Source: Nymphalis io | Taxonomy: Eukaryota > Arthropoda > Insecta > Lepidoptera > Nymphalidae | Direction of reading: 5' to 3' | Length of the DNA stretch: 64,000 bases | NCBI RefSeq assembly: GCF_905147045.1 | Contig: NC_065904.1 | Span: 2,356,001-2,420,000 of the forward strand | In this document: one piece after another, positions 56,808 through 64,000 of the stretch | How positions within the stretch are numbered: the first letter of the stretch is position 1 | How the letters are laid out: each line of letters starts with the position of its first letter | Translations under genes and position numbers: made by a program | Notes under the pieces: model-generated | The model's input: the letters and a program-made list of their open reading frames with translations, nothing else | What the model was told of the DNA's origin: nothing | The model's database searches: none

Positions 56808-58109
56808 ACTTTTATTGGATTTTGGATTTTAGATTTAGATAGTTTATCTGTTTTTTTCATGTATTTGTATCTCCACCGACATGTTGTCCATGCCTTTGGT
56901 ATCTTTAATTCATATTAATGTTATTTTAATTTCCCTGGAATCACAATTTATGTTCAAGGACTAAAAAATATCGAGATATGATATTCATTTGCAATATAAG
57001 TATTTATTTGTATTTGACGTAGTAGAGTCCAGACTTTATCTGATAAATATAAAGATATAAAGATATCTTTTAATACAATCAGCATCGAATATGCATCCGT
57101 TTCCGCACTTCCCATTTTATTTTTACAAAATTACATTTTAGTCAAGCTCCAATTCAATCGGGCTGTTATTATGATTATAAAGCTTGCTTGCTTCTAAATC
57201 CACGGCTGTAGACTGTAGTTTCTACCTCAAACATGAACCGCATACCTTGTAGTCCAGATTATTGTAATATAAATAATAACAATGTCTTTAAATAACTGTA
57301 AATTATAAGGCTTGCCTTAATATTGTTTTAAGAACACGAACTTAAACGGAATTTGAAAAGATTCAGCTCCCTCACTGATTAAAATATTAATAACACGACA
57401 TATAATATTGTTCTATTTATGAAATAAAAAATAAGCTTGATGTAAAACGTTTTATTCCTTAGACACGAATGAAAGTCAAAAAAACAATTTAAAAGAATCA
57501 AATTCACAACTTCAAATAATTTTTTCTAAAATCAAAATATACTTTTTTTATAATGACCTTGTTACAAATACCATAAATATATTTCTTATTTTCATTCGAA
57601 ATACAAATTGTGAATTTCGAACAAGCACGTGTATTTATTAAGCTTCATGCCGCTTCAGATATGTTGAATAACCGTCTCCCGGGAATGGTACCACGTGCAA
57701 CATACTTGGCCAAGGTAAATGTTTACAAGACTAACCTTCCGATTTCGATGTTGTTATATGCTTAAGATTTAACGTAGAACCATATTATTTAAAGTTTTGC
57801 GATGTATATAATAATAAACATTATATTATATAAAAGTATAATAAATATTGGTCAACCCGTCGCGGCTTGTTCAGAGAAAATTAAAAATAATATGTTAACG
57901 CGTTTTCAGCACGCTTCGTTACGTTAGTCTAATCCCAAAACGGCTTTTTTTACTTAAGTTATAGCTCGTAAAAGTCCCATTGCTGGACGAAGGTATTCTC
58001 TGATACCAAGCAATCTATATGCACATACCACCTGCTTACTTTATGTTACTACATTATCTTCTATATTATACAGTTTTTTACTAGCTCTTTTAATTATTTT
58101 TTAATTAAG
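56808..58109. other. AT-rich intron, little recognised
   Basis: A decayed A-SINE 3' piece may lie at 57965-58000 ('gtcccattgctggacgaagg'). Nothing else is seen. Confidence 0.35.
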
Positions 58110-58405
58110 CTGCCTGTAAAAGTCGCACAACTGTATTAAGGTCTTCTTCAATTTTGAGAAGGTCTTGATGCCTTTTAAACGCTTTTATAATACGGATTAT
58201 TGGATACCTATGTACCAGAATTTCGTTTCTATCATCCGACATTTCGTCCACATTGTGTCACGATATTTTTCTTTGCTGCCACGCATGAGACGAATTGTTA
58301 CGACAAATAATCACATGTAAGTTCAGTAAACCCGGGGTTGCAGCCACGTTCTTGAGTTATATACTCTGAACACTGTATACTGCTCATCCACTGGGCTAAA
58401 TGAGC
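58110..58405 (-). repeat. A-SINE-like element, old diverged reverse copy
   Basis: Keeps the order of the reverse A-SINE: 'ctgcctgtaaaagtcgcaca', 'ttttgagaaggtctt', 'gtgtcacgatatttttcttt', 'aataatcacatgtaagttca' and 'ccactgggctaaatgagctc'. Confidence 0.55.
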
Positions 58406-58642
58406 TCTAGAGATGTCTGCATAAATAATGGAACTTTAATCGGATCGATTGAAGTTAGGAACTAAGGGAATATAGAAGGGAATAAGAATCAAATATTACG
58501 AGTAAATACATTATTAGCGGCACTCTTTAGTTTTTCTTTTTAGTTCATCTAAAAGGCAAATCTTCTCCATACTACAATTATATATTTTCCCCGGCTTAAT
58601 ATACAAGCAGTTGTGTTATTGCAGTTTTATTATCGTTTATTA

Positions 58643-58643
<1 letters not shown>

Positions 58644-58723
<80 letters not shown>
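58644..58723. repeat. (ATT)n microsatellite, about 26 uninterrupted units
   Basis: Pure trinucleotide repeat of about 80 bp, the longest perfect simple repeat in the window. Likely length-polymorphic. Confidence 0.95.
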
Positions 58724-58726
<3 letters not shown>

Positions 58727-59110
58727 CAGACATGTTAATCCACGTGGTCGCACTTTTAACTAATTAAAAATATTTTATAGACTCAATTTTACGCACTGCT
58801 TAATATATTAATTACTATGCTAAAAGTTAAAAAACCTTGATAGTTCATTTTATGCAGATTTAATTAGTCTACTTATCAAGAACATGAAATGAACGCTTGT
58901 TAAAAGTAAAATTGAAAACGGGTGAAGCAGCTAATTAAATAATTATATTATATACTAATTTCATCTCTAAAACGCACTGCATCTTCCAGTATAAGTTTTA
59001 TTTAATATTAGTTTAGTAGTTTTTTTTCAGTTAGGCGTCACAAAAAAACGTCTCCTCATTTATTGGTATATATATTCGATTCGTAACTACAGTAACCGAA
59101 CAGTAAACAA

Positions 59111-59337
59111 TAACAGCCTACGAATGACCCACTGCTGGACTAAGGCCCCTGTTCTCTTTTAAGGAGAAGGTTTGGAGCTTATTCCACTACGTTGCTCCAA
59201 TGCCGGTTAGTAAAATACACATGTGGCAAAATTTCAGGGATATTAGACACATGCATGAACTTCATTGATTGCACATGATTTGAACCCACGGTTCTTCAGT
59301 TAAGATTCACGCGTTCTTACCACTGGGCTGTATCGGC
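59111..59337 (-). repeat. A-SINE, reverse copy with a deletion
   Basis: 'taacagcctacgaatgaccc' to 'gctgtatcggc'. The 'cctcacgatgttttccttca' region is lost. Confidence 0.9.
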
Positions 59338-59499
59338 TTTACGTAACCGCATTTATACCTTTTTCATTTCATTCAACATTTCACAGTTGCATCTGACGTG
59401 GTCACACCCATGACAATGTCGCGGTTAAACGCTGGTTATATACAAAATAATTTATATATATTTTTCAAACGTTATAAAATGATTTATGATTACGTTTTT

Positions 59500-59623
59500 C
59501 TTCGTTGCCGATCGCGAGAAGAGTTTTTCACACAAAGGAAATAAAAACTCAAAGCTCGCCGGGTTTGTACTCGCAAACTTTGATTCAGATTCACGTGTTC
59601 TAACCACAGAGCCATCTCGGCTC
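59500..59623 (-). repeat. A-SINE, reverse head fragment
   Basis: 'gattcacgtgttctaaccac' 'agagccatctcggc' is the head complement. The part before it is decayed. Confidence 0.65.
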
Positions 59624-59999
59624 GTAACTAATAACTTACTAAGAAATACAAAACAACATAAATAATTGTAAATTAAAACTCATGTTAACATTCGCTATGT
59701 ACATTGCTGTTCTATTTAAGTGCATAAAGTCTCAACTCCCTTTTAGAGTTATGTCGAGTAAGCACTTCGAAGAGGCTGCATTGTTTTATTACCACAGTCA
59801 TTGTTGCCTCGGCGGTGGAACAAAGGCACGGAGTCTTTAAGATAATTAAAACAGTTATACAACAATAATGTACCATTTTTTTATATAAATACGGAGCTCG
59901 AGTAATCAACAGTATCTTTATTGTAGATTATGTAATATGTTTATAGTAATTTATTTTCTGAATGAAGATAATTATTTCTCATAATTGAAAAAGGTTGAT

Positions 60000-60208
60000 G
60001 GGTAACTTCAGTCAAGGCGGAAGGCTTGCGGAGCATAGATTGTATAACAGCGACATGATCCCGATCCGTGCCGGAAATGGCCATCGCAGGGGTTTTTAGT
60101 GGATAGAAATCCTAGATGATAGAATATCCTAGATTAAAATTTCCTGACTTTTGGGGGGCAGGAGAATATTTTCAAAGATTTCCCCAGCGTCAAAAAAAAC
60201 GGTGGAGA
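60000..60208 (+). repeat. Possible LINE 3' end, unclassified
   Basis: 'cgatccgtgccggaaatggc' 'catcgcaggggtttttagtgg' resembles 3' ends of R1-like lepidopteran LINEs. A short stutter follows ('tagaaatcctagatgatag' then 'aatatcctag'). Confidence 0.3.
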
Positions 60209-60317
60209 ATATATAACATACCGTACCGTAACAGCCTGTGAATGTCCCACTGCTGGGCTAAAGGCCTCCTCTCCGTTTTTTGAGGAGAAGATTTGGAGCT
60301 TATTCCATATATAACAT
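60209..60317 (-). repeat. A-SINE, strongly 5'-truncated, with 11-bp target duplication
   Basis: ATATATAACAT at 60209-60219 recurs at 60307-60317. Between them is only the last 87 bp of the A-SINE in reverse, ending 'ttggagcttattcc'. It landed immediately beside the repeat tail of an RTE LINE. Confidence 0.93.
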
Positions 60318-60640
60318 CAATCAATCAATCAATCAATCAATCAACAGCCAATCGTTGTCCACTTCTGAACATAGGCCTCTCCCAAGGTGCGCCAAAGCTC
60401 CCTGTCCTCCGCCTTCCGCATCCAGTTGGTGCCCGCCACCTTCTTAAAATCGTCGGTCCACCTGGCTGGAGGGCACCCTACGCTGCGCTTGCCGATTCGC
60501 GGTCTCCACTCTAGGACTCGTCTGCTCCAACGGCCATCGGTCCTACGACATACGTGACCAGCCCACTGCCACTTCAGCCTGCTAATTTTGCAAGCTATGT
60601 CGGTAACTCCGGTTCTTTTCCGTACTCATTATCATATAAC
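60318..60640 (-). pseudogene. RTE LINE, 3' end with C-terminal coding remnant
   Basis: The - strand reads WAGHVCRRTDGRW, SRVLEWRPRIGKRS, VGCPPARWTDDFKKVAGTNW and MRKAEDRELWRTL, then the 'qqwttigc'-type end, the typical C-terminus of lepidopteran RTE retrotransposons. (TCAA)n on + at 60318-60343 is the characteristic tandem tail. 5'-truncated near 60640; not functional. Confidence 0.82.
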
Positions 60641-60699
60641 ATAGTAGACAATAATCGATGTAGGATATATAGGAGTACGCAAACACGAGTTAGCTAAAT

Positions 60700-60870
60700 A
60701 TTCTGTTTTATAATCCGATGGGACGGCAATCGGATACAATCGGAGATAATTCAGACAAACGATTTTACGTGCTTTCTGAGGCACGGGTTAACTGAACAAC
60801 TTTAATCTGACCCATGATTTGAAACCAGGACCTGGGGCAGAAGCTAGGCACTAGATCAATGAGGACTTTA
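60700..60870 (-). repeat. C-SINE, degenerate reverse copy
   Basis: 'taatccgatgggacggcaat' 'cggatac', 'acgtgctttctgaggcacgg' and a decayed head at 60830-60870. Confidence 0.6.
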
Positions 60871-60981
60871 AAAAGTTTTATTATCATTCAGTCATTTTAC
60901 TGAATAATATTAAGTAAAAAGCTACCACGACACACTGGTTTATATCAATGATGATGTCGTTTAATACTAGCTACCTTTTTA

Positions 60982-61300
60982 CTGGTGGTAAGACTTTATG
61001 CCAGCTCACCTGGGTTGGTACCACCCATTCATCAGATATTCTAACGCAAAACACTGTTGTTTTGCGGTAGAATATCAATACTTGCTATTGTTGTGTTCCG
61101 GTTTGAAGGGTGAGTGAGCCAGTGTAATTACAGGCACAATGAACATAACATCTTCGTACCCGAAGTTGGTGGCGCATTGGCGATGTAAGCGGTGATTAAC
61201 ATTTCTTACAATGCTGATGCCTATGGGCGTTGGTGACTACTTGTCATAAAGTGGCCCATATGCTCGTACGCCTACCTACACACATGTAAAAATAAAAAAA
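60982..61300 (+). repeat. B repeat, full-length copy with an inserted hairpin
   Basis: 'ctggtggtaagactttatgc' to 'tcgtacgcctacctacacac'. A local inverted duplication at 61035-61076 replaces part of the usual 'cagcagtacttgg' region. Confidence 0.9.
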
Positions 61301-61409
61301 ACCCGTCCCAACTTCACAAGGGTGAAATTTATACAAAGTTACTCCCTATCCTCCTTAATATATATTCTTCCAATATATATATATATATATAAATATATTT
61401 ATGATATTC

Positions 61410-61745
61410 TCCCGACCGATTTCGGTCGCGGCGAACAATCTCAACAGAGATTAGCCAACCGTGCAGGATATTATACTCAACAGACAAGTGTTTACGCAAA
61501 CACAGGTGAACTTTATTCCCTTACTCATAATATGATGGGACGGTAATTCTATACGACCGAAAAACGTTCAACTTCTTTCCGTGCTTTCCGAAGCATATAC
61601 TTCCAACTTCCAGACTCCGGGCTGCTACTGAGAACTTTTCAATAGAAAATCCCAGTAACTTTTTAACAGCCTGACCTGGGGGTTGAACATAACACCTCGG
61701 GATCTGTAGCCTTATATTTAGCCACTAGACCGCCGAAGCAATCTT
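61410..61745 (-). repeat. C-SINE, near full-length reverse copy
   Basis: 'ctcccgaccgatttcggtcg' 'cggcgaacaatctcaa' to the head complement 'agccactagaccgccgaagc'. A (TA)n tract at 61368-61396 precedes it. Confidence 0.85.
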
Positions 61746-61964
61746 ATGTATTTAGATATAATAATGGTTGTTCATTCTTATTATACCAATAACATCAGTA
61801 TCCCTTAATATGACAGCGATGTATTAATCAATGCCTGACAACTGTTTCGCTCTCCATCATATTTAACTGTCAACAAATCTTACATTTCGAATTATTTACT
61901 AAGTGTTACTAATCATAATAAGAATTAAAGATGATATGTATATATATATCAAATATATATATAT

Positions 61965-62129
61965 ATAAATAGGAATTGTCGAATTTCTACAAACTATTAG
62001 CGTTATATAATATAATGTATATATATATATACATATCATTATATAATTATCAAAAATAATTTTATTTTTATATTATGATTATATTATATAACGCTAATAG
62101 TTTGTAGAAATTCGACAATTCCTATTTAT
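61965..62129. repeat. Perfect inverted repeat, 52-bp arms
   Basis: 61965-62016 is the exact reverse complement of 62078-62129. The 61-nt centre (62017-62077) is AT-rich and itself contains (TA)n. No target duplication or known MITE terminus is visible. Confidence 0.93.
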
Positions 62130-62364
62130 GTTTTTATTGTGCAATATTCCTTTCAAATGATACAATTTTACGGGCCACGTAGCGATGTAAAACTCGCAGG
62201 GCTGATTCTGAACCGTTGAGCTATTGTCATCCCCACTCCTAACATAAGCTGTACGCTTAAATAGAGGGGTAAATACTAATAGTAGGAATTCCTTAAAAAA
62301 ATGGGCATTGCTATTATTCTTTTTTTTTAAACGGTTCATGTTCTTTTTTATTAAAATCATTTAG

Positions 62365-62421
62365 GTGAATTGGCAAATGGGCCACCTGACAGCAAGTGAT
62401 CACCATCACAAATAGACAATA
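62365..62421 (-). repeat. B-type fragment carrying an A-SINE insertion
   Basis: 'aaatgggccacctgacagca' 'agtgatcacc' is the reverse B repeat tail region. It breaks off at the A-SINE target site. Confidence 0.55.
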
Positions 62422-62750
62422 CAGTAACAGTAACAGTAACAGCCTGTTAATGTCCCACTGCTGGGCTAAGGCCTCCTCTCCCTTTTTGAGGAGAAGGTTT
62501 TAGAGCTTATTCCACCACGCTGCTCCAATGCGGGTTGGTAGAATACACATGTGACATAATTTCAATGAAATTAGACACATGCAGGTTCCCTCACGATGTT
62601 TTCCTTCGCCGTCAAGCACGAGATGAATTTTAATCACAAATTAAGCACATGAAAATTCAGTGGTGCTTACCCGGGTTTGAACCCACGATCATCGGTTAAG
62701 ATTCACGCGTTCTAACCACTAGGCCATCTCGGCTTATTTAATAGACAATA
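62411..62750 (-). repeat. A-SINE, full-length reverse copy with 11-bp target duplication
   Basis: AATAGACAATA at 62411-62421 recurs at 62740-62750. The element between is complete, with a (CAGTAA) stutter at its 3' end (62421-62440), intact box B complement and head. Likely among the youngest copies. Confidence 0.95.
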
Positions 62751-62885
62751 GCTGTTCCATCAGCCATATGTCGGAGAGATTTGCCACTCCGGATTATTAT
62801 AAAAACTAGACGACCAACTCCTACTTACTAGTAGTATTTTACTGTATATATTTTATTATTATAGTGACTTACTGGTTTTACTGTT

Positions 62886-62970
62886 AGGTACCACACACAC
62901 ACATCAGATATTCTACCGCAAAACAGCAGTACTTGGTATTGTTGTGTTCCGGTTTGAAGGATGAGTGAGC
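62886..62970 (+). repeat. B repeat, short internal fragment
   Basis: 'catcagatattctaccgcaa' 'aacagcagtacttggtattg' to 'ggatgagtgagc'. A CA run (62891-62903) interrupts its start. Confidence 0.85.
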
Positions 62971-63039
62971 ATAAAAAAATGGGCGCTAGCATTCGATGTT
63001 CACTTTTTAGAGCATATAAATAATATCGTTATGCCTTCT

Positions 63040-63235
63040 GTTTGCATAAAAGATCTTTCTAATATTACACATCCAGTTTCCACCCACGTGGATAGAAGGA
63101 GGTTGCTGTAAATTACTCCTGTTATGTCCTTTTCTGTACCACTGACAACCTATATGCAAATTTTCATGATGATTAATTGAGTAGATAAGTGTAACAAACA
63201 AACAAACTCATTTTGGTATATATAATATTAGTAAG
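63040..63235 (-). repeat. J repeat copy close to the second exon
   Basis: 'ccacccacgtggatagaagg', 'accactgacaacctatatgc' and 'aaattttcatgatgattaat' match the copy at 14100-14275. Confidence 0.65.
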
Positions 63236-63502
63236 AATTGATATAGATGACATAATATTATAGAATGTATGATTAATTCAAGTGTTATGTATTAATAATA
63301 TTGATATAATAATATCATGAAAAAATATATGCATCATATTATTAATAGTAGCTGTCATGTAGATTAAATATCAAACAATCTTGTAGAAAATTCAATTTTA
63401 AACTTGATACAATAAATTTTATATAAAGTTTTTATGTGAATGCAGATCAAGACAGTAAACGCGTTTTCATTCGGACGTTTCTAAAACATCGTTTAATTTC
63501 AG

Positions 63503-63659
63503 CACGGGAACGCGACAACGTCGAGCGAGACGTCAGTAGGCACGAACACAGCGACGGTCACCGCCAACCCGGGGCCGAGTAAAGCGCCACCACCCAACGC
63601 CAAGTTCCGTCACGGTCTGCTGCAGCTCATGATACACACCATCGATCCTATGCACGACG
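63503..63659 (+). CDS. Nckx30C: K+-dependent Na+/Ca2+ exchanger (SLC24/NCKX), second constant coding exon
   Basis: Follows acceptor TTTAATTTCAG and reads in phase 0 from the first coding exon. The first 34 or so residues are a Thr/Ser/Ala/Pro-rich, poorly conserved part of the cytosolic loop (HGNATTSSETS...). The last 17 or so residues are the conserved KFRHGLLQLMIHTIDPMHD block characteristic of NCKX1/2/Nckx30C loops. The exon ends at phase 1 (GAC G|GTGAGT), leaving a split glycine codon. A second donor, GTATGC, lies 9 nt downstream and would add three codons. The rest of the loop, the alpha-2 repeat and the C-terminal membrane block lie beyond the window. Confidence 0.9.
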
Positions 63660-64000
63660 GTGAGTTAGGTATGCACGCTTTGCTTTCACTAACACTTATA
63701 ACTCACACGGTTCGATTTTAGTTGAACGATATTTGTTGATCAACAAATTATAAAATATTTTAAAAACAACAAACTTGATTTTTTTCTGAATCGATTTTAT
63801 TTGCATTGAAAGTTAAAATCCCCTTCCATTAAAAGTTTATCAACTAAAATCGACTCCAGTGAATAATGATTTATTTTTATCTTTTCGTCAATCAATTACT
63901 CCTTGAATTAATCAATTTATTGAACATAGACAACGAAAGACATTGAAAATTTATGATCCGTAATACATATAATCCTTAAGTTAATCCTTATACTCGTACA
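63660..64000 (+). other. Start of the next exchanger intron
   Basis: Begins with donor GTGAGT (63660) or the alternative donor at 63669. AT-rich, with no further exon or repeat before the window ends. Confidence 0.7.

Larger units (their letters stand above)
3238..63502 (+). other. Giant first coding intron of the exchanger gene
   Basis: Donor GTGAGC directly after codon 236 and acceptor TTTAATTTCAG at 63492-63502 bracket about 60.3 kb, and both flanking exons are phase 0. The intron holds an antisense nested gene, a candidate microexon and dozens of transposon insertions. Intact conserved coding sequence at both ends and matching phase make a single intron the simplest reading. Untranslated or alternative exons inside it cannot be excluded. 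Confidence 0.85.

Noticed and set aside
57661..57713. Exon candidate ending at a GTAAAT donor
   Set aside because: In the required phase it meets a stop at the third codon.
59031..59065. 35-nt exon candidate between TTTTTTTTCAG and GTATAT
   Set aside because: 35 nt would shift the frame between two phase-0 exons, and the donor is poor.
1..64000. CRISPR array, operon, prophage or other bacterial system
   Set aside because: No regularly spaced repeats, no ribosome-binding-site-led gene clusters. Spliced genes and SINEs show eukaryotic nuclear DNA.

Overview
Insect (lepidopteran) nuclear DNA, most likely from a butterfly. The window is AT-rich and crowded with short interspersed repeats of kinds typical of Lepidoptera. 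Its one conserved protein-coding locus is spliced, and its introns have GT-AG borders. Assignment to Nymphalidae is only an inference from the abundance of the B repeat (below).

Host gene. The whole window is organised around the 5' part of a K+-dependent Na+/Ca2+ exchanger gene (SLC24 family, NCKX1/2/Nckx30C type) on the + strand. A GC-rich promoter-like block with DRE-type motifs lies at about 1985-2096. The first coding exon (2530-3237) encodes the signal peptide, an acidic extracellular stub and the first membrane block with the alpha-1 ion-binding repeat. The next constant exon (63503-63659) begins the large cytosolic loop. Between them is about 60 kb of intron. A 24-nt, phase-0 candidate microexon (20555-20578) lies inside it and would add eight residues exactly where the loop starts. 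The gene runs off the right edge.

Nested gene. On the - strand, inside that intron, lies a two-exon gene (30640 to 28991) for a 410-residue, Lys/Ser/Asn-rich, probably nuclear protein that I do not recognise. Its first coding exon is only 10 nt.

Repeats. The rest of the intron is mostly mobile-element debris. A-SINE: about 300 bp, tRNA-like head with box A/B motifs, at least 16 clear copies, several with target-site duplications. B repeat: about 290 bp with an A-rich 3' tail, about 20 copies. C-SINE: about 370 bp, tRNA-like head. F-SINE: about 250 bp, tRNA-like head, two copies. J repeat: a 'CGGCTTCGCCCGCG'-type element, about nine copies. There are also a three-copy MITE family, 3' ends of several RTE-like and other LINEs, and a nearly full-length non-LTR retrotransposon (34947-38270). 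That retrotransposon has intact endonuclease and reverse-transcriptase reading frames in two different frames and is inserted inside an A-SINE. Several short, nearly perfect inverted duplications (18767, 56746, 61035, 61965) and one recent 110-bp tandem duplication (43378) are the main structural oddities. I see no true tRNA or rRNA gene, CRISPR array, operon or bacterial feature.
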